Shown: piece by piece, positions 20,818-29,003 of the stretch
How positions within the stretch are numbered: position 1 is the first letter of the stretch
Layout of the letters: the number at the start of each line of letters is the position of its first letter
Virus record (IMG/VR): IMGVR_UViG_3300028258_000007
Span: 1 to 35,919 of that record
DNA length: 35,919 nucleotides
Reading direction: 5' to 3' (one strand)
Source of the DNA: a virus
The notes under the pieces: generated by a model
The model's database searches: none
What the model was told of the DNA's origin: nothing
The model's input: only the letters and a program-made list of their open reading frames with translations
Program-made: the position numbers and the translations under genes

Positions 20818-21000
20818 GCCACACAAACAGGTGGCAGATTAACCACAGTTGCGTGACGGGGAACTGCGAAAGCAGCCCGTCATACAACGCAACTGGCAGG
20901 GCAAGCCATATTGCCAAGGCATGAAGCCCGAAACGTAGCGCCCCGCAAGGATAAGCGCGAAAAATCGGGGAACCTCAAGGCCGTTGAACCCAACTCAACG
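20818..21000 (+). ncRNA. Structured leader of the major capsid gene (candidate RNA element)
   Basis: The 202-base gap before the capsid gene can fold into five successive hairpins. H1 is GCCAC/GTGGC (20818-20835). H2 (20846-20895) stacks three stems: an 8-bp outer stem (CAGTTGCG/CGCAACTG), a 7-bp middle stem (TGACGGG/CCCGTCA) and a 4-bp inner stem (CTGC/GCAG) closed by a GAAA tetraloop, with a GAA bulge on one side and TACAA on the other. H3 is GGCAA/TTGCC (20900-20915). H4 is CCCCG/CGGGG (20941-20970). H5 is CGTTGA/TCAACG (20982-21000), just before the ribosome site. H2 is convincing; the others are weaker. No long coding frame fits the gap. It may be a cis-regulator, a processing site or a small RNA. 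Confidence 0.55.
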
Positions 21001-21017
21001 AACCCTAGAGGATAACT

Positions 21018-21908
21018 ATGTCTTTTGAAATCACCACCGCATTTTCCCAGCAGTACGGCGATAACGTCTTGATGCTTTCCCAGCAGAAGGGAAGCCGCCT
21101 GCGCAGCGCAGTTTACGTTGAGCAGATCGAAGGCAAGAGCGCCTACATTGATCAGGTTGGCAGCGTGACCGCCCAGCGCATCACGAACCGCCACGGCGAC
21201 AGCCCGCTGAACAGCACGCCGCACCGCCGCCGCAAGCTCAACCTTGTGGACTACGACACCGGCGATCTGATCGACCGGCTCGACAAGGTTAAAACCCTGA
21301 TCGACCCCACCAACAGCTATGCCATGGCACACGCAGCCGCCATGGGCCGCGCAATGGATGACGAAATCATTGCCGCAGCCTTTGCCGACATGCAGACTGG
21401 TGAAGATGGCAGCACGACTGTTTCCTTCCCGGCCAGCAATCAGGTGGCGGTTAACTCTTGGAAATACGGCAGCGGCAGCGGCAACGCCGGCCTGACCGTT
21501 TCCAAGATCATTGAGGCCAAGCAAATCCTTGACGGCAACGATGTTGACCCGGACGAGGAACGCTATGCGATTGTTGGCAGCAAGCAGATTGCCAACCTTC
21601 TGGCCACCACCGAAGTGACCAGCGCCGATTACAACAATGTAAAGGCACTGGTTGAAGGCAAGGTGGACACCTTTGGCGGCTTCAAGTTTATCCGCTCAGA
21701 GCGCCTGCTTACTGACGGCAGCGGTTACCGCCGTTGCATCTTCTTTGCCAAGAACGGCCTTGCGCTGGGTATTGGCAGCGACGTTGTAAGCCGCATCACC
21801 GAGCGCGCAGACAAGCGTTTCAGCATGTATGCTTATTTCCAAATGAGCATTTGCGGCGCCCGTCTTGAAGAAGCCAAGGTGGTTGAGGTGAAGTGCCTCG
21901 AAAGCTAA
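21018..21908 (+). CDS. Major capsid protein
   Basis: This 296-residue protein forms the head shell. Visible marks of a HK97-fold podovirus capsid protein are a short N-terminal arm, then the segment HRRRKLNLVDYDTGDLIDRLDKVKTLIDPTNSYAMAHAAAMGRAMDDEII, a flexible Ser/Gly loop (around 150) and SKIIEAKQILDGNDVDPDEERYAIVGSKQIANLL. A C-terminal domain containing FGGFKFIRSERL follows. It follows the scaffold gene and is preceded by an AGAGGA ribosome site. Strong leader structure and a hairpin after its stop suggest that expression is set by RNA elements. Confidence 0.93.
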   Translation: MSFEITTAFSQQYGDNVLMLSQQKGSRLRSAVYVEQIEGKSAYIDQVGSVTAQRITNRHGDSPLNSTPHRRRKLNLVDYDTGDLIDRLDKVKTLIDPTNSYAMAHAAAMGRAMDDEIIAAAFADMQTGEDGSTTVSFPASNQVAVNSWKYGSGSGNAGLTVSKIIEAKQILDGNDVDPDEERYAIVGSKQIANLLATTEVTSADYNNVKALVEGKVDTFGGFKFIRSERLLTDGSGYRRCIFFAKNGLALGIGSDVVSRITERADKRFSMYAYFQMSICGARLEEAKVVEVKCLES

Positions 21909-21923
21909 GGCCAGCAGTGATTG

Positions 21924-21947
21924 CCCCGGCATAGAAATATGCCGGGG
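21924..21947 (+). terminator. GAAA-capped hairpin after the major capsid gene
   Basis: A perfect 10-bp stem CCCCGGCATA/TATGCCGGGG with a GAAA loop, 15 bases after the capsid stop. Only TT follows, so it is more likely a partial terminator or a stabiliser of the capsid mRNA than a full stop. Confidence 0.6.
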
Positions 21948-21989
21948 TTAACCAAACAGACCAACAGTTAAACCCAAGGAGAATGTAAA

Positions 21990-22415
21990 ATGGCAACTAC
22001 CAATGGCACCCGTATGGCGCAGATTTTGGCCAGCCCGCAGAACCTTCCCGATGTTCGCCACGTTGGCGCCCGCATCCGCATGTTCAATGAAAACGTAGTG
22101 ATGAACTCACAGGCAGCCGGTGATGATATTCGCATTGCCCGCCTGCCTGTTGGTGCAGTGCCTTATGTTGGCATCATCAATGCGTCAGCTACGCTTGGCG
22201 CATCTGCCACGCTGGCAATCGGTATTTCTGGCAGCACCGGCAAATACCGCACCGCTGCGACATTTACCAGCGCAAACACGCCCACGCTGTTTGGCAACGC
22301 CGCAGCAATGGGCGAAGTCAACACCACGGAAGAAACCGTGCTTGGCACCGTCGCAGTTGCGGCCCTGCCATCAAGCGGCAATTTCCGCGTGATGATGCTC
22401 TACGGGCTGGACTAA
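21990..22415 (+). CDS. Putative capsid decoration / cement protein
   Basis: This 141-residue protein is Ala-, Gly- and Thr-rich with a mostly beta profile (GDDIRIARLPVGAVPYVGIINASATLGASATLAIGISGSTG). It lies directly after the major capsid gene and has a strong AAGGAG ribosome site. Size, composition and location match the cement proteins of BPP-1-like phages (Bbp16 type), which stabilise the shell from outside. This is inferred from context; I recognise no decisive motif. Confidence 0.65.
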   Translation: MATTNGTRMAQILASPQNLPDVRHVGARIRMFNENVVMNSQAAGDDIRIARLPVGAVPYVGIINASATLGASATLAIGISGSTGKYRTAATFTSANTPTLFGNAAAMGEVNTTEETVLGTVAVAALPSSGNFRVMMLYGLD

Positions 22416-22438
22416 ACCGCCCAAAGCAGACAATAATG

Positions 22439-22465
22439 GGGCGGCGGGGAAACCTGCCGCCCTTT
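22439..22465 (+). terminator. GAAA-capped hairpin after the decoration gene
   Basis: A 10-bp stem with one G-T wobble (GGGCGGCGGG/CCTGCCGCCC), a GAAA loop and TTT after it. It is placed like the hairpin after the capsid gene and may be a weak terminator or RNA 3' end stabiliser. Confidence 0.6.
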
Positions 22466-22481
22466 GCCTATAGGGGGAAGC

Positions 22482-23048
22482 ATGGCCAGCAAAGTGCAGA
22501 TCATCAACCGCGCCCTGATTGCGCTGGGATTTACAACCACCATCACGGATATTGACGAGGACAGCGTTGCCGCCCAGCTTGCCAAAGCAATTTGGGACAC
22601 ATGCGTTGAACACACGCTTGCTTCACACCCATGGTCATGCGCGCAGCAGCGGTGGGAAATTGCTGCAGATGCAGACGCGCCAATATGGGGATTTGCCTAC
22701 CAATACACCAAGCCGGCCGACTGTGTTGCCGTTTTTGAAATGCAGGATCAGGAAAGCTATGACTGGAAGGTTGAGCGCAGCAAGATCGTTACAGATCACG
22801 GCAGCCCAATCTTTGTTTCAGGCAATGGCAAGGTGACAAACCCGGGTGAATTTGATGCAGCCATGGTTGAGGCATTGGCCTACAAGCTGGCCATGGAAAT
22901 GGCCGTTCCGCTTACCCAAAGCAAGACACTACGCGACCAGATGGAAGCCAATTTCAAGGATCGCACCGTTACCGCCAGAACATTGAGCAGCCGTCAGCGC
23001 ACAGCGCAGGTGGTTGAGGTTAGCGCATGGACAGGAGCGCGCCGCTAA
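22482..23048 (+). CDS. Tail tubular protein A (T7 gp11-like)
   Basis: This 188-residue protein forms the adaptor ring beneath the portal. The N-terminus (MASKVQIINRALIALGF) and the segment AKAIWDTCVEHTLASHPWSCAQQR, then WGFAYQYTKPADCVAVFEM, are typical of the gp11 family of T7-like phages. The last third is helical. The ATG at 22482 is used, with AGGGGGA upstream; an in-frame TTG at 22464 lies in the hairpin. The next gene begins immediately after its stop. Confidence 0.85.
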   Translation: MASKVQIINRALIALGFTTTITDIDEDSVAAQLAKAIWDTCVEHTLASHPWSCAQQRWEIAADADAPIWGFAYQYTKPADCVAVFEMQDQESYDWKVERSKIVTDHGSPIFVSGNGKVTNPGEFDAAMVEALAYKLAMEMAVPLTQSKTLRDQMEANFKDRTVTARTLSSRQRTAQVVEVSAWTGARR

Positions 23049-25493
23049 ATGCCCCAGCAAAACTACAATCAAACCAATTTCACGGCCGGCATTCTATCAC
23101 CGCGCCTGCTTGGCCGCGTTGATGTTGCAAAATATGCCAATGGCTTTGAAGCTGGTTATAATATCCTCACAATGGTGCATGGTGGCGCAACACGACGCCC
23201 CGGCACATATTGGGTGGCAGAGGGCAAAGACAGCAACAAGGCAATAAGGCTATGGCCTTTTGAGTATTCAACGCTGCAAGCCTACATTCTGGAAATCGGC
23301 AATCAGTATATCCGGTTTTACCGTAACCGAACTCAGCTTGTGAGCGGCACGCCTGTTGAGGTGGCAACGCCATATCTTGAGGCTGATCTTTCACAGCTTA
23401 CTTTCTGCCAGTCAGCAGACGTGCTTTATATTTTTCACCCAAGCTATGCGCCGCGCAAACTGACACGCACCAGCCTTACCGCTTTCAGTATCAGCACGGT
23501 TGATTTTATCAATGGCCCATGGCGGGAACTGAACAGCAGCGCCATTACCCTGACGGCCAGCGCGATCACAGGCGCAGGCATCACCCTTACAGCCAGCGCC
23601 GCGCTTTTCACCTCTCAGCATGTTGGTGCTTATTTCAGGCTCAAAGACCCACAGGGAACGCCGCCAGAGGCACCTTGGGTAAATGGGCAGGCCATTGGCA
23701 CCACCGGCAACTTGCGCCGCTGGAATGGCCGCGTTTACAGCAACACGACCACAGGCACAACCGGCAACGTGGCACCCACGCACACGCAGGGAACTGTCAG
23801 TGATGGCGGCATAAGCTGGCAATTTCTGCATGATGGCGCTGGATATGTGAAGGTTACAGGCTACACCAGCAGCACGCAGGTGACGGCAACAGTCATAAAC
23901 CGCCTGCCAAATGGATGCACAAGTGCTACGTCATACTGGCAGGAAAGTGCTTTTAGCGATTACCGCGGTTGGCCAATGTCGGGGGCATTTTACCAAGAAC
24001 GCCTTTGGCTTGGTGGAAACAGCAGTCAGCCGCAGACCCTTTGGGGCAGCACCGTTGGTGGGTATGAAGATCACACCCCGGGCGAAGGTAACGGCACCAT
24101 TGCTGATGATGACGCAATCACCCTGACAATTTCAGATGACCGCGTGAACACGATCAACTGGATGACAGCCGGCAATGCGTTGCTGATCGGCACAACATCT
24201 GGCGAATTTGCCCTTGGCCCATCAAACAGCAATGGCGCAATCACGCCAACCAATGTTTCGGTAAAACGCCAGACCACGCACGGCAGCGCGCGAAACGTGC
24301 CAGCAATCCGCGCAGGCCATGTTGTGCTATTTGTTCAGCGAAGCGGCAGAAAAATCCGTGAAATGGCCTATGATCTGAACATTGACGGTTATCAATCGCC
24401 CGATATGACCCTGCTTTCAGAGCATATTACAGGCGACGGCATCACCGAACAGGCTTTGCAGGAAGAACCTGACAGCATCAACTGGCTACGCCGCAAGGAC
24501 GGTTTGCTTGTGGGCATGACCTATGACCGCAGCCAAGACGTTGTTGCATTCCACCTGCACAAGATTGGCGGCAGCTATCAGGGCGGCAATGCCGTTGTTG
24601 AAAGCCTTGGCGTGATCCCCAGCCCGGACGGGAAACAAAACGACCTTTGGCTTTTGGTAAAGCGCACCATCAATGGCAGCACAAAGCGTTATATCGAATA
24701 TGTAACCGACACATTTAACCCTGCACTTATGACCAATGGCCAAGAAGATGCAGTTTTTATGGATGCAGCTTTGCAGTATCTGCCAGCGACGCCTGACGCG
24801 ATCCTGACGCCAGCCGCAGAAACCGGCACAGGAATTGTGTTTACCGCCAGCGCCAGCGTTTTTGTTCTTGGCGATGTTGGCAAGATTATCCGCATGAATG
24901 GTGGCAGGGCAAAGATTGTTGGCTACACCAGCGGCACACAAGTTACTGCAGACATTCAGCGTGATCTGTCATCAACCATTTCTGCCAGCAGTGGCGATTG
25001 GAGCCTTGGCACAGAAACGCTTACATTCAGCGGCCTTGGCCACCTTGAAGGGCAGAAGGTGCAAATTTGGGCCGATGGATCAGTGCGGCCAGAGCAAACA
25101 GTTACTGGCGGCAGCGTAACCATTCAGGCGCCGGCAGCCAGCATTGCGGCAATTGGTCTTGCCTGCCCATGGTATATGAAAACATTGCGGCCAGAGGCAG
25201 GCGCAGCCATGGGAACAGCCCAAGGCCAGCAAAAGCGCACATATGAAGTCAGCATGCTGCTTTACAACACACTTGGCGTTTCCATACGCGGCAGCGGTGG
25301 CAAATCTTACAACCCTGTTCCATTCCGCAAGCCAACCGACTTGATGACGGACATGGTGCCGCTTTTCAGTGGCTTTAAAAAGATCACCCCGCAAATGGGC
25401 TGGACTACTGACGGACAGCTTGAATTGCAAGGCACTGACCCTTCACCATTCACAATTCTTTCACTCGTTCAAGGACTGACGACAAGCGCATGA
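23049..25493 (+). CDS. Tail tubular protein B / nozzle (T7 gp12-like)
   Basis: This 814-residue beta-rich protein is the tail nozzle. The start NQTNFTAGILSPRLLGRVDVAKYANGFEAGYN, the segment HGGATRRPGTYWVAE and IRLWPFEYS with YILEIGNQYIRFYRN are typical of podovirus nozzle proteins. The middle holds two similar modules ending in GYTSSTQVTATV (about residue 275-285) and VGYTSGTQVTADI (about 625-637), which suggests an internal duplication. The last part is like the gp12 C-terminal half. It starts right after the stop of the gp11-like gene and ends in ATGA with the next gene. Confidence 0.88.
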   Translation: MPQQNYNQTNFTAGILSPRLLGRVDVAKYANGFEAGYNILTMVHGGATRRPGTYWVAEGKDSNKAIRLWPFEYSTLQAYILEIGNQYIRFYRNRTQLVSGTPVEVATPYLEADLSQLTFCQSADVLYIFHPSYAPRKLTRTSLTAFSISTVDFINGPWRELNSSAITLTASAITGAGITLTASAALFTSQHVGAYFRLKDPQGTPPEAPWVNGQAIGTTGNLRRWNGRVYSNTTTGTTGNVAPTHTQGTVSDGGISWQFLHDGAGYVKVTGYTSSTQVTATVINRLPNGCTSATSYWQESAFSDYRGWPMSGAFYQERLWLGGNSSQPQTLWGSTVGGYEDHTPGEGNGTIADDDAITLTISDDRVNTINWMTAGNALLIGTTSGEFALGPSNSNGAITPTNVSVKRQTTHGSARNVPAIRAGHVVLFVQRSGRKIREMAYDLNIDGYQSPDMTLLSEHITGDGITEQALQEEPDSINWLRRKDGLLVGMTYDRSQDVVAFHLHKIGGSYQGGNAVVESLGVIPSPDGKQNDLWLLVKRTINGSTKRYIEYVTDTFNPALMTNGQEDAVFMDAALQYLPATPDAILTPAAETGTGIVFTASASVFVLGDVGKIIRMNGGRAKIVGYTSGTQVTADIQRDLSSTISASSGDWSLGTETLTFSGLGHLEGQKVQIWADGSVRPEQTVTGGSVTIQAPAASIAAIGLACPWYMKTLRPEAGAAMGTAQGQQKRTYEVSMLLYNTLGVSIRGSGGKSYNPVPFRKPTDLMTDMVPLFSGFKKITPQMGWTTDGQLELQGTDPSPFTILSLVQGLTTSA

Positions 25494-25942
25494 TCGGACA
25501 ACCTGACATAATCGTGCGGCCTTTTCTGGCAAATGACCTGCAATTTTTTCAGTTGCAGCCGGATCAGGCAAAGCACCACCCGACGCTTTCACCGGCAGAG
25601 ATCAAGGCACTTGAGGACGAAATAACCTTTACAGTGCTTTGCGATGGGGTTATTTGCGGTATTTTCGGCATGGTTACACCATGGCCCGGGCGAGGGCAAG
25701 GCTGGGCCTATATCAGCAACTCTATGCCGCGCAGGGCTTGGCCAGATATTACGCGCAGACTGATTTGCAGCATTGCATCACTCATGAACGGGCTTGGTCT
25801 GCACAGGTTTGAAATCACCGTTGCCGCCGATCACCAGCAGGCAATCAGGTGGGCTGATCGCCTTGGCTTCACACAGGAAGCAAAATTGCGTAAATATGGG
25901 CCAGACGGCAGCGATTTTTTTCTGTATGTTATAACCGCGTGA
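25490..25942 (+). CDS. T7 gp13-like GNAT-fold protein
   Basis: This 150-residue protein looks like a GNAT acetyltransferase fold: an N-terminal IIVRPFLANDL, a beta-strand region (FTVLCDGVICGIFGMV), a helix (WPDITRRLICSIASLMNGLG) and the late FEITVAADHQQAIRWADRLGFTQEAKLRKYG pattern. This family (DUF2833) includes gp13 of T7, which is needed for virion assembly. An ATGA overlap with the nozzle gene and T7 order support the assignment. The canonical acetyl-CoA loop (Q/RxxGxG/A) is not obvious, so enzyme activity may be lost. Confidence 0.8.
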   Translation: MIGQPDIIVRPFLANDLQFFQLQPDQAKHHPTLSPAEIKALEDEITFTVLCDGVICGIFGMVTPWPGRGQGWAYISNSMPRRAWPDITRRLICSIASLMNGLGLHRFEITVAADHQQAIRWADRLGFTQEAKLRKYGPDGSDFFLYVITA

Positions 25943-25952
25943 GGAATGCACC

Positions 25953-26513
25953 ATGAGCGGCTTAGAAACACTGGCGGCAATCGCCTCAATCGGTGGCACA
26001 GCAATAAGCGCAATCGGCCAAATTCAGGCCGGCGTGAACGCACAGAAAGCCGCCAACTATAATGCAACAGTGCTTGAAAATCAGGCCAAGCAAACTGTGC
26101 TTAACTCAAACACGGAAGCCACACTGCGCAAGCGCCAGCTTATGAAAGAGCGGAGCAGCGCAATTGCGGCCTATGGCGCCAGCGGCGTGCAGATCAACAG
26201 CGGCAGCCCCATGGCCGTGCTTTCTGATCTGGCCAGCGAGGCCGAACTTGACGCGGCACTTACCCGCTATCAGGGCGAACAAGAGGCAAAGGGCTTGAAC
26301 AGCCAAGCCTTTATGGAGCGTCAGCAGGGCAAGATTGCCAAACGCAATGCCATTACAGGCGCATTTGGCACGCTTTTAAGCGGCGCAAGCAGCTTTGCCG
26401 GCAAATTTGGTGGCAGCGGCGGGCAGGCCGCAAGCGGCTTGGGGCCAAGCCCCATGAAAGCAACAACCAGATTAAGCGGTGGTGGCACAATCCGCTGGAA
26501 TGGAGGCTACTAA
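25953..26513 (+). CDS. Internal virion protein (T7 gp14-like)
   Basis: This 186-residue protein has a hydrophobic Ala/Gly-rich start (residues 1-30), then a helical body with NATVLENQAKQTVLNSNTEATLRKRQLMKERSSAIAAYGASGVQINSGSPMAVL, and a Gly/Ser-rich end. These are the features of podovirus gp14-type ejection proteins, which leave the head before DNA and form part of a channel in the outer membrane. Position after the gp13-like gene matches T7. It ends next to the start of the next gene. Confidence 0.82.
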   Translation: MSGLETLAAIASIGGTAISAIGQIQAGVNAQKAANYNATVLENQAKQTVLNSNTEATLRKRQLMKERSSAIAAYGASGVQINSGSPMAVLSDLASEAELDAALTRYQGEQEAKGLNSQAFMERQQGKIAKRNAITGAFGTLLSGASSFAGKFGGSGGQAASGLGPSPMKATTRLSGGGTIRWNGGY

Positions 26514-29003
26514 ATGCCGCAAATCCCCACATTTAACGCCCGCACCGATGTTGGAAATGCCCGGGCAAATGCCATGATGGACGTGAATGGTGCAGCCAGC
26601 GGCGCTCTTGCAGCGGCGCGTGCCGGCGAAACCATTGCCAATGCAGGCGCACAGATTGAAGATAAGCTGGCCCGGGCGCGAAAAGCCAGTGCATTGGCTG
26701 GTGCGCAAACGGAAGCCATGCGGCGCTTGGGCGACCTGCGCCTGCAGTTTGAGAAAGATCAGGATTTTGCCACACAGCGCGACCGTTACCGCGTAGAAGC
26801 GCAAAAGATTTATGGCCAGATTGGCGCCGGTCTTGACCAAGACGTGCGCGATCTTTTCCAGCCTGATTTTCAGAAAATGAGCTTTGGCAATGAACTAGAC
26901 ATTGCCCGGGCGGCGCGCCGTGGAGAACAGGACAAGGCTATTGCCAACCTAACCACACTCATGAGCGACAGCGCCAAGCAATACGGGATGGCCGGCAATG
27001 AGTTACAGCAGCAGGCGATCACTGAAAGCCTGCGCAAAACCGTCATGGACTATGCGTCAGCCGGCTGGATTGACCAGACAAAGGCGGTTGAACTCACACA
27101 AAACTGGATCAAGGACGCCAGCAGGGAGCAGCTAATAACCCTTGCCATGACGAACCCCGGCGAGGTTGAACGCCGCATGCAGGAGCATTACGGCATGCCC
27201 AGCGGCCCGGTTGGATTTGATGCCAATGTGCAGGCTGTTCTGCAGAAAGAGGGCGGTTATGTTGCCAATGATGCCGGCGCAGGTGAAACAAACTTTGGCA
27301 TTAACCGCACCGCCAACCCTGACGTTGATGTTAAAAACCTGACCCAGCAGCAGGCCGTTGATCTTTACAAAACTCGATATTGGGATGCTATTGGCGCAGA
27401 CCTATTGCCGCCAAGCGCGCAGGCAATTGCCTTTGATGCAGCGGTTAATCAGGGCGTTGGATATGCCAAAGACATGATTGCCCGCACTGGCGGCGACCCG
27501 CAGAAAATGCTGGCTGATCGAGCAGCGCGCTATCGTGAAACGGCGGCGGCAGACCCCAGCAAGGCGCAGTATCTTGACGCTTGGCTGAACCGTATAAACA
27601 GCTTTCAGGGCGGTGGCGGCAAAAACACCGACCCGATCCTTGCAAACCTTGACCCAAGCGAAGCCTTTGCAGTGTGGCGCACAGCATCACAGACGCAGCG
27701 CCAGCGCCAACAGGAAGCCGAGCAGGCGCGCAATGATCAGCTTGCCCGCTTTGCATCTGACTTTGAAATTGGCCTAAGCCGTGGCGAAAAAACATATACC
27801 GATATTGAACAGGCTTACAGAGGCGGCTTGATCAATCCGGTGCAGCGCACACGCTACACACTGGCCATTGATGAACAGTTGAAGCAGACAGACCAAAAGC
27901 AGGCCATGATTGCCCGCGTTGATAATGCCGGCCAGACAGCACCATTGCTTGACCCTGCCAACGCCGATGATCGAAAAGCGTTAAACTACCATTACAGCGA
28001 ACAGGCCAAAATGTGGGCCGATTTGCAGCCTGAAGAAGTGGTGCAGAAATCAATCAATTATGCCGTTGATAAAGGCATTGTGCCTGAACCAATGCAGGGC
28101 ATGGTGCGCGGCATGCTGCGCGGTGGAAATGTGCAGCAGCGCGTGCTGGCAGCAGACATGGTGCAGCGCCTGCGCCAATCCAATCCGCAATTGATCAATG
28201 ATTTTGCAGACAAGGACATTGCCCTTGCCAACAGCATTGCGCTTTACACCAGCCTTGGAATGCCACCAGAGCAGGCAAGCCAGAGCGCCATGGCTGTTGA
28301 CAAAATGGCGCCCAATGAAAAAGCCGGCCTTATGGATCAATACAATGTTGACATAAAGGCAGAAAACACTTTCACCACAGCCAGCAGCCTTGGCAACAAT
28401 CGCGCTTGGTTGCAATCGCAGATGCCGCGTTACTGGTGGGATAAAGACCCGATTGCCAGCAATCAGATGGCCGCTGACTTTGATCAGGCTACTCAGCAGG
28501 CTTACTTGATGACAGGCAACCTTGATGCAGCACGCAAAACTGCATATGACATGATGCAGCGCGTTTATGGCGAAAGCCAAGTGAACGGCACAGCGGAATA
28601 TGTGAAGTTTGCGCCCGAGAAATTCTTTGGCCAGCCCAGCATGAGCGTTGCCGCCAATGCCGGCTGGATCAGGGAACAGCTTGTGCAGAAACTTACCGAG
28701 AATGCGCTTTACAGCGATGGCTTTGCCAAAAGCCTGCGCATGACACCATACGGGTTTGCTGCAGCCAATGGACTGCCGCAATACACCATCACGCACACTG
28801 ATGAAAATGGCGTTGTGAGGATAATGACAGATAGCACTGGCAAGCCGCTGCTTTATCAGCCAGAATGGCGCACAAGCGCGGAAGCTAAACGGCAAGAAGA
28901 AGCACGCCAGAGAATGTTGAATGAGGCACGGCAGAGGGCGGCAGGCCAGAACACAATTAACACGACAGAAGAAACGGCGGCGTTGTTGAGGGCTATCAGA
29001 TGA
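26514..29003 (+). CDS. Internal virion protein with GH108-like muramidase domain (gp15 position)
   Basis: This 829-residue protein is in the gp15 position of the ejection module. Residues about 238-364 form a peptidoglycan-hydrolase domain of the glycoside hydrolase 108 type. It has VLQKEGGYVANDAGAGETNFGINR (likely catalytic Glu246), YKTRYWDAIGADLLPPSAQAIAFDAAVNQG and a following segment with DRAARYR. T7 carries its transglycosylase in gp16 instead. Other parts are long helices with many Gln and Ala. The enzyme probably makes a local hole in the cell wall as the proteins are ejected. Its stop overlaps the next start (ATGA). Confidence 0.82.
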   Translation: MPQIPTFNARTDVGNARANAMMDVNGAASGALAAARAGETIANAGAQIEDKLARARKASALAGAQTEAMRRLGDLRLQFEKDQDFATQRDRYRVEAQKIYGQIGAGLDQDVRDLFQPDFQKMSFGNELDIARAARRGEQDKAIANLTTLMSDSAKQYGMAGNELQQQAITESLRKTVMDYASAGWIDQTKAVELTQNWIKDASREQLITLAMTNPGEVERRMQEHYGMPSGPVGFDANVQAVLQKEGGYVANDAGAGETNFGINRTANPDVDVKNLTQQQAVDLYKTRYWDAIGADLLPPSAQAIAFDAAVNQGVGYAKDMIARTGGDPQKMLADRAARYRETAAADPSKAQYLDAWLNRINSFQGGGGKNTDPILANLDPSEAFAVWRTASQTQRQRQQEAEQARNDQLARFASDFEIGLSRGEKTYTDIEQAYRGGLINPVQRTRYTLAIDEQLKQTDQKQAMIARVDNAGQTAPLLDPANADDRKALNYHYSEQAKMWADLQPEEVVQKSINYAVDKGIVPEPMQGMVRGMLRGGNVQQRVLAADMVQRLRQSNPQLINDFADKDIALANSIALYTSLGMPPEQASQSAMAVDKMAPNEKAGLMDQYNVDIKAENTFTTASSLGNNRAWLQSQMPRYWWDKDPIASNQMAADFDQATQQAYLMTGNLDAARKTAYDMMQRVYGESQVNGTAEYVKFAPEKFFGQPSMSVAANAGWIREQLVQKLTENALYSDGFAKSLRMTPYGFAAANGLPQYTITHTDENGVVRIMTDSTGKPLLYQPEWRTSAEAKRQEEARQRMLNEARQRAAGQNTINTTEETAALLRAIR

